In this document: positions 53,934 to 63,132 of the stretch, piece after piece
Numbering within the stretch: the first letter of the stretch is position 1
Layout: each line of letters begins with the position of its first letter
NCBI RefSeq assembly: GCF_009659625.1
Contig: NZ_VOIW01000008.1
Coordinates: 182,425-246,424 of the forward strand
Direction: 5' to 3'
DNA length: 64,000 nucleotides
Source of the DNA: Pseudomonas haemolytica
GTDB taxonomy: Bacteria > Pseudomonadota > Gammaproteobacteria > Pseudomonadales > Pseudomonadaceae
Notes under the pieces: generated by a model
Databases searched by the model: none
Told to the model about the DNA's origin: nothing
The model's input: the letters and a program-made list of their open reading frames with translations, nothing else
Translations under genes and position numbers: made by a program

Positions 53934-56258
53934 ATGACTCGAACCCGATCTCCCCGTTCCCGTAAAAAACCTCCTTCCCGCGGCCTGCGCCCCTGGCTGG
54001 GCTGGGCGCTCAAGCTTGGCCTGGTGGGCCTTGTGGTGATCGCCGGCTTTGCGGTGTACCTCGATGCCGTGGTGCAGGAAAAGTTCTCCGGCAAGCGCTG
54101 GACCATTCCGGCCAAGGTGTACGCCCGCCCGCTGGAATTGTTCTCCGGCCAGAAGCTGAGCAAGGAGGACTTCCTGACCGAGCTCGACGCACTGGGCTAC
54201 CGCCGCGAACCCGTGAGCAATGGTCCGGGCGCTGCTGCTGTCAGCGGTAATACCGTCGACCTGAATACCCGTGGCTTCCAGTTCTACGAAGGCCTGGAAA
54301 AAGCCCAGCCGGTGCGTGTGCGTTTCTCCGGCGACTATGTGGCCGAGTTGTCGTCGCTCAATGGCTCCAAGCTGCCGGTGGTACGCCTGGAACCGTTGAT
54401 GATCGGCGGTATCTACCCTAAGAACCTTGAAGATCGCATCCTGATCAAGCTCGATCAGGTGCCGCCGTACTTGCTGGAAACCCTGGTGGCTGTCGAAGAC
54501 CGCGATTTCTACAGCCACTGGGGCGTCTCGCCGAAGTCGATTGCCCGCGCCGTTTGGGTCAACACCTCTGGCGGCAAGATGACCCAGGGCGGCAGTACGC
54601 TCACGCAGCAACTGGTCAAGAACTTCTACCTGACCAACGAACGTAGCCTGACCCGTAAACTCACCGAAGCCATGATGGCGATGTTGCTGGAGCTGCATTA
54701 CAGCAAGCAGGAAATCCTCGAGGCGTACCTCAATGAGGTATTCGTCGGCCAGGATGGCCAGCGCGCGGTGCATGGTTTCGGCCTGGCGAGCCAGTTCTTC
54801 TTTGGGCAGCCGTTATCCGAGTTGAAGTTGCATCAAGTCGCGTTGCTGGTGGGGATGGTCAAGGGGCCGTCCTATTACAACCCGCGGCGCAACCCGGAGC
54901 GTGCGCTTGAGCGCCGCAACCTGGTACTGGATGTACTGGAGCAGCAGGGCGTTGCCACGGCCGAGCAGGTTGCCGCCGCGAAGAAGATGCCACTGGGCGT
55001 GACCACCCGCGGCAAGCTGGCGGATAGCTCATTCCCCGGCTTTATCGATCTGGTCAAGCGCCAGTTGCGTGAAGACTATCGCGACGAAGACTTGACCGAA
55101 GAGGGGCTGCGGATCTTCACCAGCTTCGATCCGATACTGCAGATGAAGGCGGAGGCGTCGGTCAACGACACCTTCAAGCGCCTGACCGGCCGTAAGGGCT
55201 CGGATGAGGTCGAAGCCGCGATGGTCGTGACCAACCCGGAAACTGGCGAAGTCCAGGCCATGATCGGCAGCCGCCAGGCCAGCTTCGCCGGGTTCAACCG
55301 CGCACTCGATGCCGTGCGGCCGATTGGCTCGCTGGTCAAGCCTGCGGTCTATCTGAGCGCATTGGAAAAACCCAGCAAGTACACACTGACCAGTTGGCTG
55401 TCGGATGACCCGCTGTCGGTCAAGGGCGCGAATGGCCAGGTGTGGACCCCCAAGAACTTCGACCGCCGCTCCCACGGTACCGTGTTCCTGTATCAGGGTC
55501 TGGCGCATTCCTATAACATCTCGACCTCGCGCCTGGGGCTTGAAGTGGGCGTACCTAATGTCCTGAAGACCTTGGCGCGACTGGGGATCGAGCGTGAGTT
55601 CCCGGCTTTCCCGTCCATGCTCCTGGGGGCTGCGGCCATGACTCCCATGGAAGTAGCCACCATGTACCAGACCCTGGCCAACGGTGGTTTCAATACGCCG
55701 ATGCGCGGCATTCGCAGTGTGCTGACCGCCGAGGGCGAGCCGCTCAAGCGCTACCCGTTCCAGATCCAGCAGCGTTTTGACGCGGGGTCCATCTACCTGA
55801 TCCAGAACGCCATGCAGCGTGTGATGCGTGAGGGCACAGGGCGTTCGGTCTATAGCGTGCTGCCGTCGAACCTGACCCTGGCGGGCAAGACTGGTACCAG
55901 TAACGACTCGCGCGACAGCTGGTTCGCGGGCTTCGGCCAGGATGTACTGGCCGTGGTGTGGCTGGGGCGCGACGACAACGGCAAGACGCCGTTTACCGGT
56001 GCAACCGGCGCGCTGCAGGTGTGGACCAGTTTCATGCGCAAGGCCGATCCATTGCCGCTCAACATGCCGCAGCCAGACAATATCGTGCAGGCCTGGATCG
56101 ACCCGCACACGGGCCAAGGCTCTGATGCCAACTGTCCGGGCGCGGTACAGATGCCGTATATTCGCGGCAGCGAACCACCACCCGGCGCCGCATGCGGTGG
56201 CAGTGCTCCTGCTGACGCGGAATCGGTGATGGATTGGGTCAAGGGCTGGATGAATTAA
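53934..56258 (+). CDS. mrcB: Penicillin-binding protein 1B (bifunctional)
   Basis: Class A PBP that polymerises and crosslinks peptidoglycan. The 774-aa product has a basic cytoplasmic tail, one transmembrane segment (about 24-42), a UB2H-like domain that in E. coli binds LpoB, the glycosyltransferase domain (VAVEDRDFYSHWGV, GGSTLTQQLVKNFY), and the transpeptidase domain with S466xxK469 (IGSLVKP), SYN near 525 and the KTGT triad (GKTGTSND). The start ATG at 53934 has AAAGTGCG... but no strong ribosome-binding site; it opens with many Arg/Lys codons (MTRTRSPRSRKK). An adjacent lipoprotein follows 16 bp after. Confidence 0.97.
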   Translation: MTRTRSPRSRKKPPSRGLRPWLGWALKLGLVGLVVIAGFAVYLDAVVQEKFSGKRWTIPAKVYARPLELFSGQKLSKEDFLTELDALGYRREPVSNGPGAAAVSGNTVDLNTRGFQFYEGLEKAQPVRVRFSGDYVAELSSLNGSKLPVVRLEPLMIGGIYPKNLEDRILIKLDQVPPYLLETLVAVEDRDFYSHWGVSPKSIARAVWVNTSGGKMTQGGSTLTQQLVKNFYLTNERSLTRKLTEAMMAMLLELHYSKQEILEAYLNEVFVGQDGQRAVHGFGLASQFFFGQPLSELKLHQVALLVGMVKGPSYYNPRRNPERALERRNLVLDVLEQQGVATAEQVAAAKKMPLGVTTRGKLADSSFPGFIDLVKRQLREDYRDEDLTEEGLRIFTSFDPILQMKAEASVNDTFKRLTGRKGSDEVEAAMVVTNPETGEVQAMIGSRQASFAGFNRALDAVRPIGSLVKPAVYLSALEKPSKYTLTSWLSDDPLSVKGANGQVWTPKNFDRRSHGTVFLYQGLAHSYNISTSRLGLEVGVPNVLKTLARLGIEREFPAFPSMLLGAAAMTPMEVATMYQTLANGGFNTPMRGIRSVLTAEGEPLKRYPFQIQQRFDAGSIYLIQNAMQRVMREGTGRSVYSVLPSNLTLAGKTGTSNDSRDSWFAGFGQDVLAVVWLGRDDNGKTPFTGATGALQVWTSFMRKADPLPLNMPQPDNIVQAWIDPHTGQGSDANCPGAVQMPYIRGSEPPPGAACGGSAPADAESVMDWVKGWMN

Positions 56259-56274
56259 GCAAAGAGGGTTTCAA

Positions 56275-57009
56275 GTGAACAAGTTGTGGATTCCAGCGAT
56301 TACGGCTCTGGCTTTGCTCGGCGGTTGCTCCAGCGTGCAGCGCGGCTCTATTCCCGTGGTGGACTCAAGCACGTCCGTCTCCAATAACGACCGCATCTCG
56401 GCCAATGGTGGCTTCCGTCAGACCGTGGTCAAGCGGCCTGCCCAAGCTGCAACCCAGGCGATACCGCAGGATTCCGGCGTGGTAGTGATGGTGCCCGGCA
56501 GTGGTGCTGCGACCTCGGCGCCCATCAGTGCCGAGCCATGGACTCCAGGCCCAAGCACTTCAGGCCCGGTGAACTCCACGCCGATTCAAACCGCGCCGGT
56601 CAACCAGGGCACCTACAATATGCCGTCGACGCCGAGCGGTATTCCGTCGGCGTCCAGCGCGGGTGGGCTGTCGGCTGACGAACAGCTGGACGGCCCGGTG
56701 CTGGCGCTGCTCACTACCGCTCAACAGCAGCAGTCGGGCGGCGACTTGAATGGCGCCTCGTCGAGCCTTGAACGTGCCCAGCGCGTGGCGCCTCGCGAGC
56801 CCCAAGTGTTGTATCGCCTGGCCCAAGTGCGCATGGCCCAGGGCGATGCGCCCCAAGCGGAGCAATTCGCTCGCCGTGGCCTGACCCTGGCCAATGGTCG
56901 CCCGGACCTGCAAGCCAGCTTGTGGGCCTTGATCGGTGATGCGCGTGCCGCCCAAGGCGACGCCGCCGGCGCTGCCCAGGCACGGCAGAAAGCCAAGGTC
57001 AGCCTCTGA
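56275..57009 (+). CDS. Lipoprotein with TPR-like C-terminal region
   Basis: A 244-aa predicted lipoprotein. The lipobox LLGGC puts the lipidated cysteine at residue 18 of the GTG-started frame. A long Ser/Thr/Pro-rich low-complexity region (about 25-135) follows, then two TPR-like helical pairs (SSLERAQRVAPREPQVLYRL and DAPQAEQFARRGLTLANGRP). Its place right after mrcB suggests it could be an envelope partner of PBP1B, in the way Lpo lipoproteins activate class A PBPs, but there is no sequence proof. The stop overlaps the next ATG (TGATG). Confidence 0.8.
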   Translation: MNKLWIPAITALALLGGCSSVQRGSIPVVDSSTSVSNNDRISANGGFRQTVVKRPAQAATQAIPQDSGVVVMVPGSGAATSAPISAEPWTPGPSTSGPVNSTPIQTAPVNQGTYNMPSTPSGIPSASSAGGLSADEQLDGPVLALLTTAQQQQSGGDLNGASSSLERAQRVAPREPQVLYRLAQVRMAQGDAPQAEQFARRGLTLANGRPDLQASLWALIGDARAAQGDAAGAAQARQKAKVSL

Positions 57010-57338
57010 TGGATGCGCGTTTTCCAGCGATTGCCGAACAGTTATTGCTGATTGAGCGCGAATTGCGCGCGCAGGGCTGGTGGGACGAACTGCCCCCCAG
57101 CGCTGAAGCGCTCAGCAGCGTCGAGCCCTTTTCAGTCGATACCCTGGACTTCCACCAGTGGCTGCAATGGATCTTCCTCGTGCGCATGAAGCAGATCCTG
57201 GAGCAGGACCTGCCATTGCCAAATGCGTCGGGGATTCTGGAAATGGCCGAGATGGTCTACGCCGACCGGCCATTGGAGAGCATTGGCTTGCGTAACGCGC
57301 TGAAAAAGTTCGATCAATTGATCGTCGACGCTCGTTAA
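57009..57338 (+). CDS. YqcC family protein
   Basis: A 109-aa helical protein of the YqcC (DUF446) family: LLLIERELRAQGWWDELPPS near the start, then PFSVDTLDFHQWLQWIFLVR and a C-terminal LEMAEMVYADRP. The function is unknown to me. Its start overlaps the stop of the lipoprotein gene, so the two are co-translated. Confidence 0.88.
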   Translation: MDARFPAIAEQLLLIERELRAQGWWDELPPSAEALSSVEPFSVDTLDFHQWLQWIFLVRMKQILEQDLPLPNASGILEMAEMVYADRPLESIGLRNALKKFDQLIVDAR

Positions 57339-57769
57339 TTGCCTGACTGTCGGGTTTTTCGGCAGTCTTGCGCATATTTCTACCGCTTGACGACATTCAG
57401 GCGAGTTTTATCCCTCCTCAAAGCCCTTTCTTCTACGTTCTCATGCGCTTAGTTGGAAAAAAGCGCAATTATTGCTTGACTTGAACGGCCTGAAACAGAA
57501 GAATCCAAAGTCCGCTGTATCGGGACTGCCAGAAGCAGGCCCGCTCAGCAGATCATGAGGCGCACATCCGCGCCGACCTGTAACACCCGCAACGCGTTAC
57601 CTCGCGCTGGGTGGGAAAAGCCCGCAACACTTGGGACGATCCCAATACTTGCTCAGTCAGTGCTGACGTAGTCGGCGACCACCGTCGCTCATGCTCTGTT
57701 GAGAAGTAAACCTATTAAGACCCGTCGGTTTTTAACGGACGGTATTCTGGCGTTTTAGAGGTGAACAAC
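57339..57769 (+). promoter_or_regulatory. Long ilvI leader with promoter and possible leader peptide
   Basis: A 431-bp stretch before ilvI. It has an imperfect GACTG/CAGTC hairpin just after yqcC, a promoter-like TTGACT (57476-57481), 17-bp spacer, AAGAAT (57499-57504), and a leader of about 250 nt. Inside, an ATG at 57555 opens 38 codons ending at 57671 (MRRTSAPTCNT..., last residues IPILAQSVLT, rich in Ile, Leu and Val). A CCGTC/GACGG hairpin lies at 57723-57741, without T-run. Attenuation is possible but not shown. Confidence 0.45.
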
Positions 57770-59494
57770 GTGGAGCTTTTATCTGGCGGTGAGATGCTCG
57801 TCCGCTTTTTGCGTGACGAAGGCGTCGACTATATCTACGGGTACCCAGGTGGTGCTCTGCTGCATGTCTACGACGCACTGTTCAAGGAACCGGCTGTTAC
57901 CCACATCCTGGTTCGCCACGAACAGGCCGCGACCCATATGGCTGACGGTTACGCCCGTGCCACCGGTAAAGCCGGCGTAGTACTGGTAACGTCCGGCCCA
58001 GGCGCAACCAATGCCATTACCGGCATCGCGACTGCTTATATGGACTCCATCCCGATGGTGATCATTTCCGGCCAGGTCGCCAGCACCATGGTCGGTACCG
58101 ATGCATTCCAGGAAACCGACATGATCGGTATTTCCCGCCCGATCGTGAAACACAGCTTCATGATCAAGCATGCGTCGGAAATCCCGGAAGTCATGAAGAA
58201 GGCGTTCTACCTCGCACAGTCCGGTCGCCCGGGTCCTGTGGTGGTCGATATCCCGAAAGACATGACCAACCCGGCCGAAAAATTCGAATACGTCTTCCCG
58301 AAGAAAGCCAAGCTGCGTTCCTACAGCCCGGCCGTCCGTGGGCACTCAGGGCAAATCCGCAAGGCGGCAGAAATGCTCCTGGCGGCCAAGCGTCCAGTGT
58401 TGTACTCCGGCGGTGGCGTGATTCTGGGCGGTGGTTCCGCACCACTGACCGAACTGGCCAAGCTGCTCAATCTGCCGGTGACCAACACCTTGATGGGGCT
58501 CGGCGCATTTCCGGGTTCGGATCGTCAGTTCGTCGGCATGCTCGGCATGCACGGCAGCTACACCGCCAACCTGACCATGCACCACGCCGACGTGATCCTG
58601 GCGGTGGGCGCACGGTTCGATGACCGTGTGATCAACGGCGCGAGCAAATTCTGCCCGAATGCCAAGATCATCCATATCGACATCGACCCGGCGTCTATCT
58701 CCAAGACCATCAAGGCCGATGTGCCGATCGTTGGGCCGGTGGAGAGCGTGTTAACCGAAATGGTTGCTGCGCTCAAGGACATTGGCGAGGCGCCGAACAA
58801 GGAATCCGTTGCCAGTTGGTGGAAGCAGATTGACGAATGGCGTGGTGATCGCGGCCTGTTCCCGTATGACAAGGGCGACGGCAGCATCATCAAGCCACAA
58901 ACTGTGATCGAAACCCTGTGTGAGGTAACCAAGGGCGACGCCTTTGTGACCTCCGACGTGGGCCAGCACCAGATGTTCGCAGCGCAGTACTACAAGTTCG
59001 ACAAGCCTAACCGCTGGATCAACTCCGGTGGCCTGGGCACGATGGGCTTTGGTTTCCCTGCGGCCATGGGCGTGAAGCTGAGCTTCCCGGATGCCGACGT
59101 GGCGTGTGTCACCGGTGAAGGCAGCATCCAGATGAACATCCAGGAACTGTCGACGTGCCTGCAGTACGGTCTTCCGGTCAAGATCGTCTGCTTGAACAAC
59201 GGTGTACTGGGCATGGTTCGTCAGTGGCAGGACATGAGCTACGGTAGCCGTCACTCCCATTCCTACATGGAATCGTTGCCGGATTTCGTCAAGTTGGTTG
59301 AAGCCTATGGCCACGTCGGCATTCGCATCACCGATCTGAAAGATCTGAAGCCGAAGATGGAAGAGGCGTTCGCCATGAAGGATCGCCTGGTGTTCATCGA
59401 TATTCAGGTGGACACCAGCGAGCACGTCTATCCGATGCAGATCAAAGACGGCTCTATGCGCGACATGTGGCTGAACAAGACGGAGCGTACTTAA
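57770..59494 (+). CDS. ilvI: Acetolactate synthase large subunit
   Basis: Thiamine-diphosphate enzyme that makes acetolactate or acetohydroxybutyrate, the committing step to valine, leucine and isoleucine. The 574-aa product has the Pyr-domain glutamate (RHEQAATHMADGYAR), the FAD/NAD-like middle domain, and the ThDP-binding segment GEGSIQMNIQELST. I chose GTG at 57770 (MELLSGGEMLVRF), 8 bp after AGAGG; a GTG at 57761 overlaps that ribosome-binding site. The gene heads ilvI-ilvH-ilvC. Valine made through it also supplies PanB's substrate. Confidence 0.97.
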   Translation: MELLSGGEMLVRFLRDEGVDYIYGYPGGALLHVYDALFKEPAVTHILVRHEQAATHMADGYARATGKAGVVLVTSGPGATNAITGIATAYMDSIPMVIISGQVASTMVGTDAFQETDMIGISRPIVKHSFMIKHASEIPEVMKKAFYLAQSGRPGPVVVDIPKDMTNPAEKFEYVFPKKAKLRSYSPAVRGHSGQIRKAAEMLLAAKRPVLYSGGGVILGGGSAPLTELAKLLNLPVTNTLMGLGAFPGSDRQFVGMLGMHGSYTANLTMHHADVILAVGARFDDRVINGASKFCPNAKIIHIDIDPASISKTIKADVPIVGPVESVLTEMVAALKDIGEAPNKESVASWWKQIDEWRGDRGLFPYDKGDGSIIKPQTVIETLCEVTKGDAFVTSDVGQHQMFAAQYYKFDKPNRWINSGGLGTMGFGFPAAMGVKLSFPDADVACVTGEGSIQMNIQELSTCLQYGLPVKIVCLNNGVLGMVRQWQDMSYGSRHSHSYMESLPDFVKLVEAYGHVGIRITDLKDLKPKMEEAFAMKDRLVFIDIQVDTSEHVYPMQIKDGSMRDMWLNKTERT

Positions 59495-59496
59495 TC

Positions 59497-59988
59497 ATGC
59501 GGCATATTATCTCCCTGCTTCTGGAGAACGAACCCGGCGCCCTGTCTCGTGTTGTCGGCCTGTTTTCGCAACGCAACTACAACATCGAAAGCCTGACCGT
59601 GGCTCCGACCGAAGACCCGACCTTGTCGCGCCTGACGTTGACCACCGTGGGGCACGATGAGGTGATCGAGCAGATCACCAAGAACCTCAACAAGCTGATC
59701 GAAGTGGTCAAGCTGGTCGACTTGTCGGAAAGTGCCCACATCGAGCGCGAGCTGATGCTGGTCAAGGTCAAGGCCACGGGTGCCCAACGTGCCGAGATCA
59801 AACGCACTACCGATATTTTTCGCGGGCAGATCGTCGATGTGAGCGCCAGCGTTTATACCGTTCAACTGACCGGTACAAGCGACAAGCTGGACAGCTTCAT
59901 CCAGTCGATCGGGACGGCCTCGATTCTGGAAACGGTACGCAGTGGTGTCACCGGGATTGCCCGTGGCGACAAAGTACTCAGCATCTAA
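59497..59988 (+). CDS. ilvH: Acetolactate synthase regulatory subunit
   Basis: Small subunit that confers valine feedback inhibition on IlvI. The 163-aa product opens with an ACT domain (MRHIISLLLENEPGALSRVV, then GLFSQRNYNIESLTVAPTED), followed by a second ACT-like domain. The ATG at 59497 is 2 bp after the ilvI stop; the open extension to 59467 overlaps ilvI and is rejected. Confidence 0.97.
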   Translation: MRHIISLLLENEPGALSRVVGLFSQRNYNIESLTVAPTEDPTLSRLTLTTVGHDEVIEQITKNLNKLIEVVKLVDLSESAHIERELMLVKVKATGAQRAEIKRTTDIFRGQIVDVSASVYTVQLTGTSDKLDSFIQSIGTASILETVRSGVTGIARGDKVLSI

Positions 59989-60035
59989 CCCAAATTAGCG
60001 AATGGCCTTACGGCCTGGATATATAGAGGAACCTC

Positions 60036-61052
60036 ATGAAAGTTTATTACGATAAAGATTGTGACCTGTCGATCATCCAGGGCAAGAAAGTCGCCGTCAT
60101 CGGCTACGGTTCCCAGGGTCACGCCCAAGCGTGCAACCTGAAAGACTCCGGCGTTGACGTCACTGTTGGTCTGCGTAAAGGCTCGGCCACCGTTGCCAAG
60201 GCTGAAGCCCATGGCCTGAAAGTGACCGACGTTGCGTCCGCCGTTGCAGCTGCCGACCTGGTCATGATCCTGACCCCGGACGAGTTCCAGTCCGCGCTGT
60301 ACAAGAACGAAATCGAGCCGAACATCAAGAAAGGCGCCACCCTGGCCTTCTCCCACGGCTTCGCGATTCACTACAACCAGGTTGTGCCGCGCGCTGACCT
60401 CGACGTGATCATGATCGCGCCGAAAGCACCGGGCCACACCGTGCGCTCCGAGTTCGTCAAAGGCGGCGGTATCCCTGACCTGATCGCGATCTACCAGGAC
60501 GCGTCGGGCAACGCCAAGAACGTTGCACTGTCCTACGCCGCTGGCGTTGGTGGCGGTCGTACCGGCATCATCGAAACCACCTTCAAGGACGAGACCGAAA
60601 CCGACCTGTTCGGCGAGCAAGCCGTTCTGTGCGGCGGTACCGTTGAACTGGTCAAGGCCGGTTTCGAAACCCTGGTTGAAGCTGGCTATGCACCAGAAAT
60701 GGCCTACTTCGAATGCCTGCACGAACTGAAGCTGATCGTTGACCTCATGTACGAAGGCGGTATCGCCAACATGAACTACTCGATCTCCAACAACGCCGAA
60801 TACGGCGAGTACGTAACCGGCCCGGAAGTGATCAACGCCGAGTCCCGTCAGGCCATGCGCAACGCCCTGAAACGTATTCAGGACGGCGAATACGCCAAAA
60901 TGTTTATCAGCGAAGGCGCTACCGGCTACCCTTCGATGACCGCCAAGCGTCGTAACAACGCCGCTCACGGTATCGAAGTCATCGGCGAGCAACTGCGCTC
61001 CATGATGCCGTGGATCGGTGCCAACAAGATCGTCGACAAAGCCAAGAACTAA
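60036..61052 (+). CDS. ilvC: Ketol-acid reductoisomerase (NADP+)
   Basis: Isomerises and reduces acetolactate to 2,3-dihydroxyisovalerate. The 338-aa class I enzyme has the Rossmann motif GYGSQGHAQACNLKDSG, the NADPH loop LRKGSATVAKA and the C-terminal knotted domain with the Mg-binding DLFGEQ and CLHELKLIVDLMYEGG. It is followed by a strong terminator. Confidence 0.98.
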   Translation: MKVYYDKDCDLSIIQGKKVAVIGYGSQGHAQACNLKDSGVDVTVGLRKGSATVAKAEAHGLKVTDVASAVAAADLVMILTPDEFQSALYKNEIEPNIKKGATLAFSHGFAIHYNQVVPRADLDVIMIAPKAPGHTVRSEFVKGGGIPDLIAIYQDASGNAKNVALSYAAGVGGGRTGIIETTFKDETETDLFGEQAVLCGGTVELVKAGFETLVEAGYAPEMAYFECLHELKLIVDLMYEGGIANMNYSISNNAEYGEYVTGPEVINAESRQAMRNALKRIQDGEYAKMFISEGATGYPSMTAKRRNNAAHGIEVIGEQLRSMMPWIGANKIVDKAKN

Positions 61053-61069
61053 GTCGTACGCACCAAGGG

Positions 61070-61095
61070 AAAACGCGGCTTAGGCCGCGTTTTTT
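61070..61095 (+). terminator. Rho-independent terminator after ilvC
   Basis: AAAACGCGGC (61070-61079) pairs with GCCGCGTTTT around a TTAG loop, with six T. It ends the ilvIHC operon. Confidence 0.94.
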
Positions 61096-61197
61096 CGTTT
61101 GAGGGGCTGGTTCTGGTATAAAGCTGCATCGTTTGCGGGCGAACACTCGCCGCAAGTATCTGTCGAATTTTTTTCACACCGTTGCAAGGTAAAGTCC

Positions 61198-62055
61198 ATG
61201 AGCGAACGTCCCGAAGAGCCAAGCCAGGCTTCTGACGCCGATAGCCTGCTACCGATCGATGAACATGTCGAAGAAGGGCATGATGCGGAAGGTCGCAAGG
61301 TCCGGCATCGTGGCATCTATCTTCTGCCCAATCTGTTTACGACGGCGAACCTGTTTGCCGGCTTCTATTCCATCATCAACTCCATGAGTGCCCAGAGCGC
61401 GTTGGCGGCGGGTGATGCGGTGAGTGCCAGCAAATACTTTGGTTTTGCTGCCATCGCAATCTTCGTGGCCATGGTGCTTGATGGCCTGGATGGTCGCGTG
61501 GCGCGGATGACCAATACCCAGAGTGCATTCGGCGCCGAGTACGACTCGCTGTCGGACATGGTTGCCTTTGGTGTCGCACCCGCACTGCTGGCGTTTGCCT
61601 GGGCATTGGGCGATATGGGCAAGGTCGGCTGGATGGTTGCCTTCATTTATGTCGCGGGCGCCGCGTTGCGTCTGGCGCGCTTCAATACCCAAGTGGGGAC
61701 TGCCGACAAGCGCTACTTCATTGGTCTGGCCAGCCCGGCAGCAGCGGGTGTGGTGGCCGGTATTGTGTGGGCGTTCAGTGACTACGGTATCCAGGGGTCG
61801 AAGATGTCGTTCCTGGTTGCCTTGATGGTCGCGGCGGCCGGCATGCTGATGGTCAGCAATATCAAGTACAACAGCTTCAAGGAGTTTGACCTCAAGGGGC
61901 GCGTGCCTTTCGTGGCGATCCTTGTGGTAGTGCTGGTGTTCGCAGTGGTGTTCAGCGATCCGCCACGTATTCTGCTGCTGGCGTTCCTGGCCTATGCCGC
62001 TTCGGGGCCGATTCAGTACTTGCTGCATCTGCGTCGGGACAAAACATTGTCTTAA
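61198..62055 (+). CDS. pssA: CDP-diacylglycerol-serine O-phosphatidyltransferase
   Basis: Makes phosphatidylserine, precursor of phosphatidylethanolamine. The 285-aa product is the integral-membrane CDP-alcohol phosphotransferase type: six or more transmembrane segments and the signature DG-x2-AR-x8-G-x3-D-x3-D, seen as DGLDGRVAR and the later G-x3-D-x3-D in AFGAEYDSLSD. It is unlike the soluble PssA of E. coli. I chose ATG at 61198 (MSERPEEPSQ); the extension to 61099 runs from the ilvC terminator region and is rejected. Confidence 0.95.
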   Translation: MSERPEEPSQASDADSLLPIDEHVEEGHDAEGRKVRHRGIYLLPNLFTTANLFAGFYSIINSMSAQSALAAGDAVSASKYFGFAAIAIFVAMVLDGLDGRVARMTNTQSAFGAEYDSLSDMVAFGVAPALLAFAWALGDMGKVGWMVAFIYVAGAALRLARFNTQVGTADKRYFIGLASPAAAGVVAGIVWAFSDYGIQGSKMSFLVALMVAAAGMLMVSNIKYNSFKEFDLKGRVPFVAILVVVLVFAVVFSDPPRILLLAFLAYAASGPIQYLLHLRRDKTLS

Positions 62056-62118
62056 TGTAATTTCCCCCATACTCCGCAGTCTATTGGTGCATCAGTTCTC
62101 CAATGCTGCGGAGTTGCC

Positions 62119-63132
62119 ATGTTAATCAAATTACCCAAAGCATCCGATTGCCATGAATCGGATGTCACGCCTGAATCCCTTTACTTCTCTCGTCGCAGTT
62201 TGCTCGGCGGTGCGCTTGCCGGTATTGCTGCCAGCAGCTTGCCGCGTTGGGCCACTGCGGGCGATGCGTCGCGTTATGCCGATGTCGAGCCGGGCAGGGC
62301 GCCCAATTGGTTCGCCGAGAAGCTTCCAGGTACGAAATGGCAAGCGGTGACGGTCAAAGACGAGGCCATTACGCCGTTCAAGGATGCGACCCACTACAAC
62401 AACTTCTATGAGTTTGGCACAGGCAAGGGTGATCCGGCGGCAAACGCAGGCTCGCTCAAGACTGAGCCTTGGAGTGTGGTGATTGATGGTGAGGTGGCAA
62501 AGCCTGGGCGATACGCCTTGGAAGACTTCATGAAGCCCTATGAATTGGAAGAGCGGATCTATCGCCTGCGTTGCGTCGAAGCCTGGTCGATGGTTATCCC
62601 ATGGATCGGCTTCCCTATCTCGGCCTTGCTCAAGCAAGTTGAGCCGACGTCCAAAGCGAAGTACATCCGTTTTGAAACCCTTCAGGATCCTAAGAGCATG
62701 CCGGGGCAGCGCTCAAGTTTCGGCTTGATCGACTGGCCTTATGTAGAAGGGCTGCGCCTGGATGAGGCGATGAACCCACTGGCGATCCTGGCCGTGGGTA
62801 TGTATGGACGGGAATTGCCTAACCAGAATGGTGCGCCACTGCGCCTCGTCGTGCCGTGGAAGTATGGCTTCAAGAGTGTGAAATCCATCGTACGGATCAG
62901 TCTTGTCAGCGATCAGCCGAAAACCACCTGGCAAAGCATCGCGGCCGATGAGTATGGGTTCTATGCGAATGTAAACCCTACGGTTGACCATCCGCGGTGG
63001 ACCCAGGCGCGGGAGCGGCGTCTACCCAGTGGCCTGTTCAGCCCTAACGTACGCGAGACGCAGATGTTCAATGGTTACTCGGATGAGGTTGCTTCTTTAT
63101 ATACAGGCCTCGACCTGCGGAAGAACTACTGA
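62119..63132 (+). CDS. msrP: Protein-methionine-sulfoxide reductase catalytic subunit MsrP
   Basis: Periplasmic molybdopterin enzyme that reduces methionine sulfoxide in oxidatively damaged envelope proteins. The 337-aa product has a Tat signal (SRRSLLGGALAG, twin Arg at about 26-27), cleavage near ATA, and the SUOX-like fold with the molybdenum-ligand Cys in YRLRCVEAWSM near 155. It lies directly upstream of msrQ (TGATG overlap), which supplies electrons. Confidence 0.95.
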   Translation: MLIKLPKASDCHESDVTPESLYFSRRSLLGGALAGIAASSLPRWATAGDASRYADVEPGRAPNWFAEKLPGTKWQAVTVKDEAITPFKDATHYNNFYEFGTGKGDPAANAGSLKTEPWSVVIDGEVAKPGRYALEDFMKPYELEERIYRLRCVEAWSMVIPWIGFPISALLKQVEPTSKAKYIRFETLQDPKSMPGQRSSFGLIDWPYVEGLRLDEAMNPLAILAVGMYGRELPNQNGAPLRLVVPWKYGFKSVKSIVRISLVSDQPKTTWQSIAADEYGFYANVNPTVDHPRWTQARERRLPSGLFSPNVRETQMFNGYSDEVASLYTGLDLRKNY

